64,000 nucleotides of DNA from NCBI RefSeq assembly GCF_002096335.1, contig NZ_NCUW01000028.1, positions 1 to 64,000 of the forward strand, written 5' to 3'. Under the pieces are notes generated by a model, which ran no database searches, was not told the DNA's origin, and was given only the letters and a program-made list of their open reading frames with translations. Made by a program: the position numbers and the translations under genes. The stretch comes from Streptococcus oralis subsp. dentisani (GTDB taxonomy: Bacteria; Bacillota; Bacilli; Lactobacillales; Streptococcaceae). Below, one piece after another: positions 1 through 10,631 of this stretch (positions within the stretch are counted from its first letter, which is position 1; every line of letters starts with the position of its first letter).

Positions 1-3000
1 GACGTACTGGCACTTACTGAGGCACTCGTTGAGGCGGATACGCTCGCTGACGTACTTGCTGAAACTGAAGCACTTGTTGAAGCGGATGCACTTGCAGATG
101 TGCTTGCACTTACTGAAGCACTCGTTGAAGCAGATACGCTCGCTGACGTGCTAGCACTTACTGAGGCACTGGTTGAGGCAGATGCGCTCGCTGATGTACT
201 TGCACTTACTGAGGCACTCGTTGAAGCAGACGCACTCGCTGACGTGCTAGCACTTACTGAGGCACTGGTTGAGGCAGATGCGCTCGCTGATGTACTTGCT
301 GATACTGAAGCACTCGTTGAAGCAGATACGCTCGCTGATGTACTTGCTGATGCTGAAGCACTGGTTGAGGCAGACGCACTCGCTGATGTACTTGCTGATG
401 CTGAGGCACTGGTCGAAGCAGATACGCTCGCTGACGTACTTGCTGAAACTGAAGCACTCGTTGAAGCAGATACGCTCGCTGATGTGCTTGCACTTGCTGA
501 AGCACTTGTCGAAGCGGATACGCTCGCCGATGTACTTGCGCTTGCTGAGGCACTTGTTGAGGCAGATGCGCTCGCTGACGTGCTAGCTGAAACTGAAGCA
601 CTTGTTGAAGCGGACTCACTTGCCGATGTACTTGCTGAAACTGAAGCACTTGTTGAAGCAGATGCACTCGCCGATGTACTTGCACTTGCTGAGGCACTTG
701 TTGAGGCTGACTTGGACGCGCTTGTTGAAGCACTTACTGAGGCACTCGTTGAAGCAGATACGCTCGCTGACGTACTTGCTGAAACTGAAGCACTTGTTGA
801 TTGTCTTTGACTTAGACTAGTTGAAGTACTACTACTCTTATATTCACTATCAGAAAGTTTTACAGTGAACGTATCCGTAGTCTTATCTTTATAGATAATG
901 GTAACTGTTCCATTGTTACTAATAGTAAAGGAATCAATACGTTTTTCCTGCTTATTGTTTAGTTTCTCAACAGCCGTCAATATACGAGTTTTTTCTTGAG
1001 GTTTTAATTCAGAAACATTCTCTACTTGGAAGGTTTCAGTCGGTGCTACCCCTTCCATAATATCTGTCAGCCTACCTTGCACAATACGGACATTACCTGG
1101 CGAAGCATTTCCTGCACTATTTTTATTCCCAGCCTTATCCGTTGCTACTGCATTACGTTGCCAACTATTTCTACCATTTTTATCGTACTCTAGATTATCA
1201 TTCAAATGAGCTCTTACTGTAATGCGAGCTGGACTAGCAGTAGTCGCTGTGATATTCCCCGTTAAATGCTCTACAGTTCCCGTCCCATATTTATTATCTT
1301 CAAAGAAATTATTTTTAAGGGCTGAACCATTTGCATCTTCATTTGAAACAATCTTAAATTCTGATAATTGCCCGCTATTATCTGTAGCAGTGAAATTAAT
1401 TTGAATATCATCTCCTGCGTACACAACATAGTTGCCGTTTACAGGTGTTAGAGTTTGACCGTTACGAGTTACCGTTGCACTCGGAACTGGAACAGCATCC
1501 ACATTAGCTGGGATAACAGTTGTAGTATTATCACGGTAGGTAATGGTAATATTCCCATTTTCAGCTACCGAAATCGTTCCGGTTACGCCATCTTTCGTAA
1601 AATCACTACCAGATAAAAGCGACTGGTTTTTTTCCTTAAATTTTTCAAGTACTTGATCGCGTTCACTTTTAGTCAAAGAAGAGGGATTCTTAACAATAAC
1701 AGTATCCCCACTAACTGGGTTGTGGCGTTCGTTGAAGCCTTTGATATGGACATTCGTACGTGCTGTCGCAGTCAGGCCATGAATATCTGTTACTGTGTAC
1801 TCCAGAACATAGGTACCAGGTTTATAGGGTTTCCAAGTACCGTTTTCACGACCCACCGTCCCCATTATGTTAATAGTGTATGTCCTTTGGGCCCCTGTTT
1901 GATTTCCCCACCTATCATAGGTATATAGATCCCCATATCCCCTTTTCTTAGTAGCTGGATAGTTCGGTGCATTTAAGCCTGTAATAATAGCATTGGATGG
2001 GGAAGCCGTGATTTTATCCATCCCTTTATCATCATTCAGCCTTATCTGGTAATTAACTGATTCATCATTATAAATTGTGATAGTGGATGGCATAGAAATC
2101 GTAGGTGGTTTAGAGGCTGCACGTGAGTGTGCCCCTCTAGCAATTTCTGCCCCATTTCGTGCATCACGCACACCAGAATTAGCCGCCAACACAGCATTGA
2201 CAATCGAATTACGCGCTGAAGTAGCTTTTTGCACTACTGTTGTTAAATCACTAGTTGGATCAGCGAGGGCTTTTTCAATTTCTGTTACTGCAGCATTGGC
2301 CTTAGCAAGAGCTGAATCCGTATTTGGTAAATCAACCGCTTTTGCTAGATAGTCACCTATTTCAGCTGAAAGATTGGTCAACTTCCTACGGTTTTCTTCT
2401 TGTTGTTTAGCAGTGACTTCTGAAGATGCTAGTGCAACCGCAGCAGCTTCAATTAAGCTAGTTGTGACAGAAGTTGATTGAACTCCACTAACACTATTCT
2501 TACCAGTAATTTCAGTTATTTTTAATTCAGCTGAGTCAATTTCAAGGTTCTTTGCTTCTTTTGAAGTAGAAGGTTGCTGGTCAATTGCTGTTGTCGATCC
2601 ACTCTGTTCAACAGACAGACTTGACACTACAGAAACATTCGATCCACTTATTGATTGACTGGCACTAGCAGAAGTACTGACAGACTCGCTGAATGACGTA
2701 CTATTGGAAATGCTGACCGAAAGACTAGTAGAAGTGCTAACCGAGGCACTGGCTGACGAACTATTAGACACAGATTCTGACAGCGAAGTGCTTTCACTTA
2801 CAGAAGTTGACAAGCTAGCAGAAGTTTCTGAGTCACTAGTTGATGTCTCACCTAGAACCACTGTATTTCTTGTAGCCAAGATATCCTTTGATTCCACCGT
2901 CTTTTCAACTGCAACAGTATCATTAGCGTAGACTCTTGTCTGAGTGGCCGCAAAACCTCCCAAAATGGTTCCAGTTGCTGCTACACCTTTCAACAAATCT

Positions 3001-3200
3001 AAGGCAGTCAATTTTTGACTTGCCTGATCTTCTACTAATTCTGTTTTTACCTGCGTAGCATCAACACCCCCACGCATAACTTTAAACAGACCAAATAGGG
3101 AAGTTGAGGCCCGCAACCAATGTTTCCCTGACTTGATTAATTTATACCTTGTGATGCGGTCGGTCTCTCTATATTCACCTCGTTGGCGTCTAAAAAACAT
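1..3200 (-). CDS. Serine-rich repeat glycoprotein adhesin, N-terminal part (runs off left edge)
   Basis: Reading from ATG at 3200 the minus strand stays open to base 1 (1066 codons), so the gene is partial and lacks its C-terminus. A good ribosome site (GGAGAG) precedes the ATG. Residues 1-45 hold the special SRRP signal, with the [10 protein letters not shown] motif (KxYKxGKxW type) and a following [10 protein letters not shown] segment. A short serine-rich stretch follows (about 115-195), then a helical, Ala/Lys/Glu-rich part (about 250-365), beta-rich Ig/cadherin-like and Rib-like modules (about 370-785), then a long serine repeat of SAST/SASVS units from about 786 to the edge. Such adhesins are O-glycosylated in the cytoplasm, exported by SecA2/SecY2 and sorted to the wall by LPXTG; those parts and genes would lie left of the window. 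I could not assign the binding region to a known ligand class. The family call is firm; the named orthologue is not. Confidence 0.93.
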   Translation of the reverse strand, partial: MFFRRQRGEYRETDRITRYKLIKSGKHWLRASTSLFGLFKVMRGGVDATQVKTELVEDQASQKLTALDLLKGVAATGTILGGFAATQTRVYANDTVAVEKTVESKDILATRNTVVLGETSTSDSETSASLSTSVSESTSLSESVSNSSSASASVSTSTSLSVSISNSTSFSESVSTSASASQSISGSNVSVVSSLSVEQSGSTTAIDQQPSTSKEAKNLEIDSAELKITEITGKNSVSGVQSTSVTTSLIEAAAVALASSEVTAKQQEENRRKLTNLSAEIGDYLAKAVDLPNTDSALAKANAAVTEIEKALADPTSDLTTVVQKATSARNSIVNAVLAANSGVRDARNGAEIARGAHSRAASKPPTISMPSTITIYNDESVNYQIRLNDDKGMDKITASPSNAIITGLNAPNYPATKKRGYGDLYTYDRWGNQTGAQRTYTINIMGTVGRENGTWKPYKPGTYVLEYTVTDIHGLTATARTNVHIKGFNERHNPVSGDTVIVKNPSSLTKSERDQVLEKFKEKNQSLLSGSDFTKDGVTGTISVAENGNITITYRDNTTTVIPANVDAVPVPSATVTRNGQTLTPVNGNYVVYAGDDIQINFTATDNSGQLSEFKIVSNEDANGSALKNNFFEDNKYGTGTVEHLTGNITATTASPARITVRAHLNDNLEYDKNGRNSWQRNAVATDKAGNKNSAGNASPGNVRIVQGRLTDIMEGVAPTETFQVENVSELKPQEKTRILTAVEKLNNKQEKRIDSFTISNNGTVTIIYKDKTTDTFTVKLSDSEYKSSSTSTSLSQRQSTSASVSASTSASVSASTSASVSASTSASKSASTSASASASTSASASASTSASVSASTSASESASTSASVSASTSASASASTSASASASTSASVSASTSASASASTSASVSASTSASVSASTSASVSASTSASASASTSASASASTSASASASTSASVSASTSASVSASTSASASASTSASVSASTSASASASTSASVSASTSASASASTSASVSASTSASVSASTSASVSASTSASASASTSASVSASTSASVSASTSASVSAST

Positions 3201-3256
3201 GCTCACTCTCCTAAACTAAAAAAGAAATTCTTCTTACTATAAATTTTTATCTCTAT

Positions 3257-3285
3257 ATTATATCCTAAATACACCGACAATTCAA
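3257..3285 (-). promoter_or_regulatory. Promoter of the serine-rich repeat adhesin gene
   Basis: On the minus strand a -35 TTGAAT (3285-3280), a 17-base spacer and a perfect -10 TATAAT (3262-3257) lie upstream of the adhesin start at 3200. This predicts a leader of about 50 bases ending in GGAGAG just before the ATG. The match to the housekeeping sigma factor consensus is close; activity is inferred. Confidence 0.7.
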
Positions 3286-3502
3286 TATCTCTGATTGGGA
3301 CAAATAGAAAAATTAAGAAGCAAGTAACTTTCCCTCTGACAACATAACCTAAACGACATTTTCTAGAAGATAGGAAATTCCAACTCCAAACTGAGGAGAA
3401 ATATCATTTTGGAACAATAGAACAACGAAATCATCCCAGAAGAAGTGACTGCAAAGCCTATTGAATTAAATTGTTTTCACTAATTTATCTTCGTTACAAC
3501 AA

Positions 3503-3537
3503 AAAATCCCACGAATGGCCTGGATCCGTAGGGTTTT
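3503..3537. terminator. Imperfect bidirectional terminator-like hairpin
   Basis: Arms 3503-3513 (AAAATCCCACG) and 3527-3537 (CGTAGGGTTTT) pair with one wobble and one mismatch across a 13-base loop, with A and T runs on the two sides. It lies between the divergently oriented ends of the adhesin leader and the 3' side of prfC. It may end transcripts coming from prfC or from the left; strength is uncertain. Confidence 0.45.
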
Positions 3538-3560
3538 CTTGCTAGAACGATTATGATACT

Positions 3561-3710
3561 ACAACACGGAGTTTGGCAAATTGATTTCATTTACCAAACG
3601 TAGTTAGTAAGGCAGGTTGCTAGGCCTCTCACTACCCGTTACCGATTGTTAGATTACGACACTGAGTTTTACAAATCGATTTCATTTGTAAAACTCAGTT
3701 AGTGAGGCAG
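3561..3710. repeat. Two diverged direct repeats, each an inverted repeat
   Basis: Copies at 3561-3615 and 3656-3710 match at 44 of 55 positions without gaps. Each contains an inverted repeat around the same loop GATTTC. In the second copy, 3661-3676 and 3684-3699 pair perfectly over 16 bases. In the first, two GG/CC pairs replace the TA/TA pairs of the second, so the change preserves pairing. The rest of 3201-3778 has no credible gene; I do not recognise this repeat family, and it is not a BOX or RUP sequence that I can match. Confidence 0.7.
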
Positions 3711-3713
3711 TTA

Positions 3714-3769
3714 GGCAAGTCTAATAGGACTTGCCGTAGTCTACTTAGATTGCTATGCAATCAAGTAGA
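3714..3769. terminator. Two adjacent hairpins just downstream of prfC
   Basis: GGCAAGTC (3714-3721) pairs perfectly with GACTTGCC (3728-3735). Next, 3740-3753 pairs with 3757-3769 with one bulged A and a three-base loop. They start 10 bases past the prfC stop. Neither has a strong U run, so they may be mRNA 3' stabilisers or weak terminators for prfC. Confidence 0.5.
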
Positions 3770-3778
3770 TTTACTGAA

Positions 3779-5323
3779 TCACATCTTCTCCTCCAACTCC
3801 ACGTCTGGGTACTTGTCCGCAAACCAGCGGAGGGCAAAGTCATTTTCGAAGAGGAAAACAGGTTGGTCGAAGCGGTCTTTGGCCAAGATATTGCGGCTAG
3901 ATGACATGCGTTCGTCTAGATCCTCTGGCTTAATCCAGCGAACCGTCTTTTTACCCATCGGGATCATGACCACTTCCGCATTGTATTCATTTTCCATACG
4001 GTGCTTGAAGACTTCAAACTGAAGTTGACCTACAGCGCCTAGCATGTATTCGCCTGTTTGGTAGTTAGTATAAAGCTGAATGGCTCCCTCTTGTACCAAC
4101 TGCTCAATTCCCTTGTGGAAGGATTTTTGCTTCATGACGTTCTTAGCAGAAACTTTCATGAAAATCTCAGGGGTAAAGGTTGGTAGTGGTTCAAATTCAA
4201 ACTTGTTTTTTCCAACTGTCAAGGTATCACCAACTTGATAAGTACCTGTATCGTAAACTCCGATAATATCACCTGCCACAGCATTGGTTACATTTTCACG
4301 ACTTTCCGCCATAAACTGAGTCACATTAGACAGTTTGGCACTCTTCCCAGTACGAGGCAGGTTAACACTCATCCCACGCTCAAATTCACCCGAAACGATA
4401 CGGACAAAGGCGATGCGGTCACGGTGTCGAGGGTCCATGTTGGCTTGGATTTTAAAGACAAATCCTGAGAAGTCCTTGTCATAAGGATCAACAATTTCTC
4501 CGTCTGTTTTCTTGTGTCCATGAGGTTCTGGCGCAAACTTGAGGAAGGTCTCAAGGAAGGTCTGCACACCAAAGTTAGTAAGAGCTGATCCAAAGAAGAC
4601 AGGTGTCAATTCTCCAGCCAGAATAGCTTCCTCTGAAAACTCATTTCCTGCTTCATTTAGAAGTTCAATATCATCTTTGACTTGCTCGTAGAATGGGTTG
4701 CTAGCAAAGAGTTTTTCACCATCTTCTAGACTGGCAAAACGCTCATCTCCTTTATAGAGTTCCAAGCGTTGGTTATAGAGGTCATAGAGCCCTTCAAAGG
4801 CTTTCCCCATCCCGATTGGCCAATTCATAGGGTAACTAGCAATGCCCAAGACTTCTTCCAATTCTTGCAAGAGGTCCAGTGGCTCACGACCGTCACGGTC
4901 CAACTTATTCATAAAGGTAAAGACGGGAATGCCACGGTGCTTGACAACTTCAAACAATTTCTTGGTTTGGGCCTCAATACCCTTGGCAGAGTCAACTACC
5001 ATGACCGCAGCATCCACCGCCATCAAGGTACGATAGGTATCTTCTGAAAAGTCCTCGTGCCCTGGTGTGTCGAGGATGTTGACGCGTTTACCGTCGTAGT
5101 CAAATTGCATAACAGATGAAGTGACCGAAATCCCACGTTGTTTCTCGATATCCATCCAGTCAGACTTGGCAAAAGTCCCTGTTTTCTTCCCTTTTACAGT
5201 ACCAGCCTCACGAATCTCGCCCCCAAAGTAGAGCAACTGCTCAGTGATGGTTGTTTTCCCCGCGTCCGGGTGGGAGATGATGGCAAAGGTACGGCGTTTC
5301 TTAATTTCTTCTTGAATAGTCAT
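3779..5323 (-). CDS. prfC: Peptide chain release factor 3
   Basis: RF3 is a translational GTPase that recycles RF1/RF2 from the ribosome after peptide release. The 514-residue product has the family length. The G1 loop (HPDAGKTT) lies near residue 20, then a DTPGHEDF G3 motif and an NKLDRDGR G4 motif, followed by the EF-Tu-like beta-barrel and RF3 C-terminal domain. The frame is open 22 codons further upstream, but the conserved start [13 protein letters not shown] at 5323 is chosen, with an AGAGAAG ribosome site in front. It is a single-gene unit, with the YwaF-like gene upstream on the same strand about 140 bases away. Confidence 0.96.
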   Translation of the reverse strand: MTIQEEIKKRRTFAIISHPDAGKTTITEQLLYFGGEIREAGTVKGKKTGTFAKSDWMDIEKQRGISVTSSVMQFDYDGKRVNILDTPGHEDFSEDTYRTLMAVDAAVMVVDSAKGIEAQTKKLFEVVKHRGIPVFTFMNKLDRDGREPLDLLQELEEVLGIASYPMNWPIGMGKAFEGLYDLYNQRLELYKGDERFASLEDGEKLFASNPFYEQVKDDIELLNEAGNEFSEEAILAGELTPVFFGSALTNFGVQTFLETFLKFAPEPHGHKKTDGEIVDPYDKDFSGFVFKIQANMDPRHRDRIAFVRIVSGEFERGMSVNLPRTGKSAKLSNVTQFMAESRENVTNAVAGDIIGVYDTGTYQVGDTLTVGKNKFEFEPLPTFTPEIFMKVSAKNVMKQKSFHKGIEQLVQEGAIQLYTNYQTGEYMLGAVGQLQFEVFKHRMENEYNAEVVMIPMGKKTVRWIKPEDLDERMSSSRNILAKDRFDQPVFLFENDFALRWFADKYPDVELEEKM

Positions 5324-5463
5324 ATCTTCTCTTTCTTTTATTTTAGGATAATAGTGATTGCTATATTTTATATTTTTACATCGGAACATTCCAATCCTTT
5401 CAACTTACCTATTATAGCGGATTTTAGGGAGTTTTTCAATTGCTCATTCGATGAAAAGGCAAG

Positions 5464-6156
5464 CTAGAGCACAGATTGCGCTTGATTTCTCTTTTTCCAC
5501 CGTTTCTTAAATACTTCATCAAAGAGAAGCAAGGCAAGAGAAAGAATAACCGACACAAGGAGGTACTTTATCCATAGAGGAGCATTCGAGATGAATGGTG
5601 TGTCTCTTAAGAGGCCATAATTTCCACCCGTCACCTGATTAACCCCAACTAGAAAGAGATTGAGGATAAAGGTATAGGCTACAATCATATATTTCTTGAG
5701 CAAGTTCTTGTCATAGTGATTCATCAAGTAGACCAAGGAGTTGACCAAAAGAGCATAGTGCCCAATCAAAAACGAAAAACTGGTGATATGGGGGAAGTCA
5801 TAGGGGTCAAAAACAGGGTAAACCAGGGCAAAGACCGCTCCACTAGCTCCTAAGAGGGCAAAATATTGCTTGCTCCGCCATTTATCTGGCAAGAAAACCA
5901 CCGCAAACATCGCCAAACGGCAATGATAAAAAGGAAGGCTATTAGAAAAGGGAATGCCAAAACCAACATACCAACTATAAAGTACTAATAACTGGAGGAT
6001 CTGAATCCCCTTAAACAAGTAGACAAAGCGTGGATTCTTGTGATAAGCAAACGCCCCATAAATACAAAGCACTAAAAGAAGCATCATAACCCCATACCAA
6101 AAAAGCGGAATGGGAGGAGGGACCGTCTGAGTTCTGGTGATAAATTGATGGAACAT
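5464..6156 (-). CDS. YwaF/TIGR02206-type integral membrane protein
   Basis: The 230-residue protein is very hydrophobic, with about six or seven membrane segments, a short polar N-terminus and a basic tail (KKRWKKRNQ). Features such as the HCRLAMF stretch near residue 77 and the FxxGHYALLVNSLVYL helix fit the TIGR02206/YwaF family of conserved Firmicute membrane proteins. No biochemical role is known to me. It sits between prfC and the divergent gatC promoter. A modest AGGA ribosome site precedes the ATG. The family call is from remembered pattern only. Confidence 0.7.
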   Translation of the reverse strand: MFHQFITRTQTVPPPIPLFWYGVMMLLLVLCIYGAFAYHKNPRFVYLFKGIQILQLLVLYSWYVGFGIPFSNSLPFYHCRLAMFAVVFLPDKWRSKQYFALLGASGAVFALVYPVFDPYDFPHITSFSFLIGHYALLVNSLVYLMNHYDKNLLKKYMIVAYTFILNLFLVGVNQVTGGNYGLLRDTPFISNAPLWIKYLLVSVILSLALLLFDEVFKKRWKKRNQAQSVL

Positions 6157-6269
6157 GTTTCTATCCTAACTCTTATTTTTTTATTCTCTAGTTTTACCAT
6201 TATAGCGAATTAAAAGCGATTTTTCAATTTCCATTTCTTTTCAGTTTGGCTCCCTTATTTATAGGAAAA

Positions 6270-6280
6270 TATGGTAAAAT
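6270..6280 (+). promoter_or_regulatory. Extended -10 promoter of gatCAB
   Basis: TATGGTAAAAT is an extended -10 (TnTGnTATAAT type), the class that works in streptococci with a weak -35. It predicts a start near 6287 and a leader of about 35 bases before gatC. The identical 11-base string precedes efp at 9615. Confidence 0.7.
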
Positions 6281-6320
6281 AGAACAGACTAAAAATCATC
6301 ATTTCACGAAAGGATGCAAG

Positions 6321-6623
6321 ATGAAAATTACGCAAGAAGAGGTAACGCACGTTGCCAATCTTTCAAAATTAACATTCTCTGAAGAAGAAACTGCTGCCTT
6401 TGCGACCACCCTGTCTAAGATTGTAGATATGGTTGAGTTGCTAGGCGAAGTCGACACAACTGGTGTCGCACCTACTACGACCATGGCTGACCGCAAGACT
6501 GTACTCCGCCCTGATGTGGCCGAAGAAGGAACAGACCGTGATCGCTTGTTTAAAAACGTACCTGAAAAAGAAAACTACTATATCAAGGTACCAGCTATCC
6601 TAGACGATGGAGGAGATGCCTAA
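6321..6623 (+). CDS. gatC: Glu-tRNA(Gln)/Asp-tRNA(Asn) amidotransferase subunit C
   Basis: GatC holds GatA and GatB together in the transamidase that makes Gln-tRNA(Gln) from mischarged Glu-tRNA(Gln). The 100-residue product begins [17 protein letters not shown] and has the family's N-terminal helices and the central LRPDVAEEG stretch. The frame is open from 6246, but the ATG at 6321 has an AAAGGA ribosome site and gives the normal length. Its stop overlaps the gatA start (TAATG), which indicates translational coupling in a gatCAB operon. Confidence 0.95.
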   Translation: MKITQEEVTHVANLSKLTFSEEETAAFATTLSKIVDMVELLGEVDTTGVAPTTTMADRKTVLRPDVAEEGTDRDRLFKNVPEKENYYIKVPAILDDGGDA

Positions 6624-8089
6624 TGACTTTTAATCATAAAACTATTGAAGAGTTGCACAATCTCCTTGTCTCTAAGGAGATTTCAGCAACTGAATTGACC
6701 CAAGCTACACTTGAAGATATTAAGTCTCGCGAGACAGCTATCAACGCTTTTGTCACCATCGCTGAGGAGCAAGCTCTTGCTCAAGCTAAGGCCATTGATG
6801 AAGCAGGAATTGACGCGGACAATGTCCTTTCAGGAATTCCGCTGGCTGTTAAGGATAACATCTCTACTGACGGTATTCTCACAACTGCAGCCTCTAAAAT
6901 GCTCTACAACTACGAGCCTATCTTTGATGCGACAGCTGTCACCAATGCAAAATCTAAGGGTATGATTGTTGTCGGAAAAACCAACATGGACGAATTTGCC
7001 ATGGGGGGATCAGGTGAAACTTCCCACTACGGAGCGACTAAAAATGCTTGGGACCAGACCAAGGTTCCTGGTGGTTCATCAAGTGGTTCTGCTGCAGCTG
7101 TAGCTTCAGGCCAAGTCCGCTTGTCACTTGGTTCTGATACTGGTGGTTCCATCCGCCAACCTGCTGCCTTCAACGGGATCGTTGGTCTCAAACCTACCTA
7201 CGGAACAGTTTCACGTTTCGGTCTCATTGCCTTTGGTAGCTCGCTAGACCAGATTGGACCTTTCGCACCAACTGTTAAGGAAAATGCCCTCTTGCTCAAC
7301 GCGATTGCCAGCGAAGATGCTAAAGACTCTACTTCTGCTCCTGTCCGCATTGCCGACTTTACTTCAAAAATTGGTCAAGACATCAAGGGCATGAAAATCG
7401 CTTTGCCTAAGGAATACCTCGGTGAAGGAATTGACCCAGAAGTTAAAGAAACCATTCTGAACGCAGCCAAACACTTTGAAAAACTTGGTGCTATCATTGA
7501 AGAAGTCAGCCTTCCCCACTCAAAATACGGTGTCGCAGTTTACTACATTATCGCTTCATCAGAAGCTTCATCAAACTTGCAACGCTTTGACGGTATCCGT
7601 TACGGCTACCGCGCAGAAGATGCAAGCAACCTTGATGAAATCTATGTAAACAGCCGTAGCCAAGGTTTCGGTGAAGAGGTGAAACGCCGTATCATGCTGG
7701 GTACTTTCAGCCTTTCATCAGGTTACTACGACGCCTACTACAAGAAGGCTGGACAAGTCCGTACCCTCATCATTCAAGATTTCGAAAAAGTCTTTGCGGA
7801 TTACGACTTGATTTTGGGACCAACTGCTCCTAGTGTTGCCTATGACTTGGACTCGCTCAACCACGACCCAGTTGCCATGTACTTAGCTGACCTTTTGACC
7901 ATTCCTGTCAACTTAGCGGGTCTCCCAGGAATTTCGATTCCTGCTGGATTTGCTCAAGGACTACCAGTCGGTCTACAATTGATTGGTCCTAAATACTCAG
8001 AAGAAACCATTTACCAAGCTGCTGCTGCCTTTGAAGCAACAACAGACTACCACAAACAACAACCCGTGATTTTTGGAGGTGACAACTAA
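6623..8089 (+). CDS. gatA: Glu-tRNA(Gln) amidotransferase subunit A (amidase)
   Basis: GatA is the glutaminase subunit that releases ammonia from glutamine and channels it to GatB. The 488-residue protein has the amidase-signature fold with a Ser-cisSer-Lys triad readable as K77 (AVKDNI), S152 (PGGSSSGS) and S176 (DTGGSIRQP). It overlaps gatC by one base and gatB by one base. No damage or unusual feature is visible. Confidence 0.97.
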   Translation: MTFNHKTIEELHNLLVSKEISATELTQATLEDIKSRETAINAFVTIAEEQALAQAKAIDEAGIDADNVLSGIPLAVKDNISTDGILTTAASKMLYNYEPIFDATAVTNAKSKGMIVVGKTNMDEFAMGGSGETSHYGATKNAWDQTKVPGGSSSGSAAAVASGQVRLSLGSDTGGSIRQPAAFNGIVGLKPTYGTVSRFGLIAFGSSLDQIGPFAPTVKENALLLNAIASEDAKDSTSAPVRIADFTSKIGQDIKGMKIALPKEYLGEGIDPEVKETILNAAKHFEKLGAIIEEVSLPHSKYGVAVYYIIASSEASSNLQRFDGIRYGYRAEDASNLDEIYVNSRSQGFGEEVKRRIMLGTFSLSSGYYDAYYKKAGQVRTLIIQDFEKVFADYDLILGPTAPSVAYDLDSLNHDPVAMYLADLLTIPVNLAGLPGISIPAGFAQGLPVGLQLIGPKYSEETIYQAAAAFEATTDYHKQQPVIFGGDN

Positions 8090-9531
8090 TGAACTTTGAA
8101 ACAGTCATTGGACTTGAAGTCCACGTAGAGCTCAACACCAATTCAAAAATCTTCTCACCTACTTCTGCCCACTTTGGAAATGACCAAAACGCCAACACCA
8201 ACGTGATTGACTGGTCTTTCCCAGGAGTACTGCCAGTTCTCAATAAAGGTGTTGTTGATGCCGGTATCAAGGCAGCTCTTGCTCTTAACATGGACATCCA
8301 CAAAAAGATGCACTTTGACCGCAAGAACTACTTCTATCCCGACAATCCCAAAGCCTACCAAATCTCTCAATTTGATGAGCCAATCGGTTATAACGGCTGG
8401 ATTGAAGTCGAGCTAGAAGACGGTACAACTAAGAAAATCGGTATCGAGCGTGCTCACCTAGAAGAAGACGCTGGTAAAAACACCCACGGTACAGATGGCT
8501 ACTCTTATGTTGACCTCAACCGCCAAGGGGTTCCTTTGATTGAGATTGTATCTGAAGCGGACATGCGTTCTCCAGAGGAAGCCTACGCTTATCTGACAGC
8601 CCTCAAGGAAGTCATCCAGTACGCTGGCATTTCTGACGTTAAGATGGAAGAAGGTTCTATGCGCGTGGATGCCAACATCTCGCTTCGTCCTTATGGTCAA
8701 GAGAAATTCGGTACCAAAACTGAGTTGAAAAACCTCAACTCCTTCTCAAACGTCCGCAAGGGTCTTGAATACGAAGTCCAACGTCAGGCTGAAATCCTTC
8801 GCTCAGGTGGTCAAATTCGCCAAGAAACACGCCGTTATGATGAAGCGAACAAAGCAACCATCCTCATGCGTGTTAAGGAAGGTGCTGCAGACTACCGCTA
8901 CTTCCCAGAACCAGACCTACCACTTTTTGAAATCTCAGACGAGTGGATTGAGGAGATGCGTACAGAGTTACCAGAGTTTCCAAAAGAAAGACGTGCGCGC
9001 TATGTTGCCGACCTTGGCTTGTCAGACTACGACGCCAGCCAGTTGACGACAAACAAAATCACTTCTGACTTCTTTGAGAAAGCTGTGGCCCTCGGTGGCG
9101 ATGCCAAGCAAGTCTCAAACTGGCTCCAAGGTGAAGTCGCTCAATTCTTGAACGCCGAAGGCAAAACACTGGAACAAATCGAGTTAACACCAGAAAACTT
9201 GGTAGAAATGATTGCCATCATCGAGGACGGCACGATCTCTTCTAAGATTGCCAAGAAAGTCTTTGTCCACCTGGCTAAAAATGGCGGTGGCGCGCGTGAA
9301 TACGTGGAAAAAGCAGGCTTGGTGCAAATCTCAGATCCAGCTATCTTGATTCCAATCATCCACCAAGTTTTTGCCGATAACGAAGCTGCTGTTGCAGACT
9401 TCAAGTCAGGCAAACGAAACGCAGACAAGGCCTTCACAGGATTCCTTATGAAAGCAACCAAAGGACAAGCCAACCCACAAGTTGCCCTTAAACTACTTGC
9501 ACAGGAATTGGCCAAGTTGAAAGAAGACTAG
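8089..9531 (+). CDS. gatB: Glu-tRNA(Gln) amidotransferase subunit B
   Basis: GatB phosphorylates and amidates the glutamyl group on tRNA(Gln) using ammonia from GatA. At 480 residues it is full length, beginning [14 protein letters not shown], with the [10 protein letters not shown] and [13 protein letters not shown] motifs of the catalytic cradle domain. The C-terminal helical/tail domain follows from about residue 300, ending in the tRNA-binding YqeY-like part. It is the last gene of gatCAB and is followed at once by an intrinsic terminator. Confidence 0.97.
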   Translation: MNFETVIGLEVHVELNTNSKIFSPTSAHFGNDQNANTNVIDWSFPGVLPVLNKGVVDAGIKAALALNMDIHKKMHFDRKNYFYPDNPKAYQISQFDEPIGYNGWIEVELEDGTTKKIGIERAHLEEDAGKNTHGTDGYSYVDLNRQGVPLIEIVSEADMRSPEEAYAYLTALKEVIQYAGISDVKMEEGSMRVDANISLRPYGQEKFGTKTELKNLNSFSNVRKGLEYEVQRQAEILRSGGQIRQETRRYDEANKATILMRVKEGAADYRYFPEPDLPLFEISDEWIEEMRTELPEFPKERRARYVADLGLSDYDASQLTTNKITSDFFEKAVALGGDAKQVSNWLQGEVAQFLNAEGKTLEQIELTPENLVEMIAIIEDGTISSKIAKKVFVHLAKNGGGAREYVEKAGLVQISDPAILIPIIHQVFADNEAAVADFKSGKRNADKAFTGFLMKATKGQANPQVALKLLAQELAKLKED

Positions 9532-9538
9532 ACAGAAC

Positions 9539-9565
9539 AAAACCAGCCCTAAGGTTGGTTTTTTC
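9539..9565 (+). terminator. Intrinsic terminator of gatCAB
   Basis: An eight-pair stem (9541-9548 with 9553-9560, one wobble) with a four-base loop ends in a T run (9559-9564), 10 bases after the gatB stop. Confidence 0.85.
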
Positions 9566-9614
9566 TTCTCTACCAGCTCCCAATAACTATTTTGGCTTTA
9601 TTTCCAGAGTATTT

Positions 9615-9625
9615 TATGGTAAAAT
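9615..9625 (+). promoter_or_regulatory. Extended -10 promoter of efp
   Basis: TATGGTAAAAT, identical to the gatC promoter core, lies 35 bases before the efp ATG, which has an AGAGG ribosome site. This should drive efp, the Asp23-family gene and nusB. Confidence 0.7.
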
Positions 9626-9659
9626 GAAGAGTAATAATATTTATTAAAGAGGTAAAAAC

Positions 9660-10220
9660 ATGATTGAAGCAAGTAAATTAAAAGCTGGTATGACCTTTGA
9701 AACAGCTGACGGTAAATTGATCCGCGTTTTGGAAGCTAGTCACCACAAACCAGGTAAAGGAAACACGATCATGCGTATGAAATTGCGTGATGTCCGTACT
9801 GGTTCTACATTTGACACAAGCTACCGTCCAGAGGAAAAATTTGAACAAGCTATCATCGAGACTGTCCCAGCTCAATACTTGTACAAAATGGATGACACAG
9901 CTTACTTCATGAATACAGAAACTTACGACCAATACGAAATCCCTGTAGTCAACGTTGAAAACGAATTGCTTTACATCCTTGAAAACTCAGAAGTGAAGAT
10001 CCAATTCTACGGAACTGAAGTGATCGGTGTTACCGTTCCTACTACTGTCGAATTGACAGTTGCAGAAACTCAACCATCTATCAAAGGTGCTACTGTTACA
10101 GGTTCTGGTAAACCAGCAACGATGGAAACTGGACTTGTCGTAAACGTGCCAGACTTCATCGAAGCAGGACAAAAACTCGTCATCAACACCGCAGAAGGAA
10201 CTTACGTTTCTCGTGCCTAA
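9660..10220 (+). CDS. efp: Elongation factor P
   Basis: EF-P enters the ribosomal E site and relieves stalling at polyproline. The 186-residue product has three OB-type domains and the domain I loop HHKPGKGNT, with Lys33 at the tip where other bacteria carry a modified residue. It leads a three-gene unit with an Asp23-family gene 21 bases downstream and nusB, and the same arrangement is known in related streptococci and other Firmicutes. Confidence 0.97.
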   Translation: MIEASKLKAGMTFETADGKLIRVLEASHHKPGKGNTIMRMKLRDVRTGSTFDTSYRPEEKFEQAIIETVPAQYLYKMDDTAYFMNTETYDQYEIPVVNVENELLYILENSEVKIQFYGTEVIGVTVPTTVELTVAETQPSIKGATVTGSGKPATMETGLVVNVPDFIEAGQKLVINTAEGTYVSRA

Positions 10221-10241
10221 TCTCTAGAAAGAGGTCATTCT

Positions 10242-10631
10242 ATGGGAATTAAAGAACAACTTGGCGAAATCGTTATCGCCCCACGTGTACTTGAAAAAAT
10301 CATTGCTATTGCTACAGCAAAAGTAGAGGGTGTTCACTCTTTTTCAAACAAATCAGTATCTGATACCCTTTCAAAACTTTCGCTCGGCCGCGGCGTTTAT
10401 CTTAAAAACGTGGACGAAGAACTCACAGCAGATATCTACCTCTACCTTGAGTACGGAGTAAAAGTTCCTAAGGTAGCTGTTGCTATCCAAAAAGCTGTCA
10501 AAGATGCAGTCCGCAATATGGCTGATGTAGAACTCGCTGCTATCAATATCCACGTTGCAGGTATCGTTCCAGATAAAACACCAAAACCAGACTTGAAAGA
10601 CTTGTTTGATGAGGACTTCCTCAATGACTAG
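10242..10631 (+). CDS. Asp23/Gls24-family envelope stress protein
   Basis: The 129-residue protein carries the Asp23 (DUF322) domain: an N-terminal GEIVIAPRVLEKIIAIATAKVEGV stretch (positions 8-31), then a beta-alpha core with the LYLEYGVKVPKVAVAIQ segment. Members are cytosolic or membrane-anchored proteins tied to envelope homeostasis. This is the YqhY-type form that sits between efp and nusB. YqhY has been linked in Bacillus to control of acetyl-CoA carboxylase, and the acc genes lie about 1.5 kb away here. Its end overlaps nusB by 8 bases. Confidence 0.88.
   Translation: MGIKEQLGEIVIAPRVLEKIIAIATAKVEGVHSFSNKSVSDTLSKLSLGRGVYLKNVDEELTADIYLYLEYGVKVPKVAVAIQKAVKDAVRNMADVELAAINIHVAGIVPDKTPKPDLKDLFDEDFLND

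Noticed and set aside
1-790. Regular repeats that could suggest a CRISPR array or satellite
   Set aside because: The period is 18-36 bases of degenerate coding repeat with no unique spacers, and it translates to serine-rich repeats.
100-810. 236-codon open frame on the + strand made of LTEALVEAD repeats
   Set aside because: It is the antisense of the serine repeat coding region; the repeat keeps all frames open. The adhesin frame on the minus strand has a start, a ribosome site and a promoter.
3320-3480. Possible insertion-sequence scrap upstream of prfC (short peptide-like stretch NNEIIPEEVTAKPIELN)
   Set aside because: Too short, no inverted ends and no firm family match; reported only as non-coding DNA.
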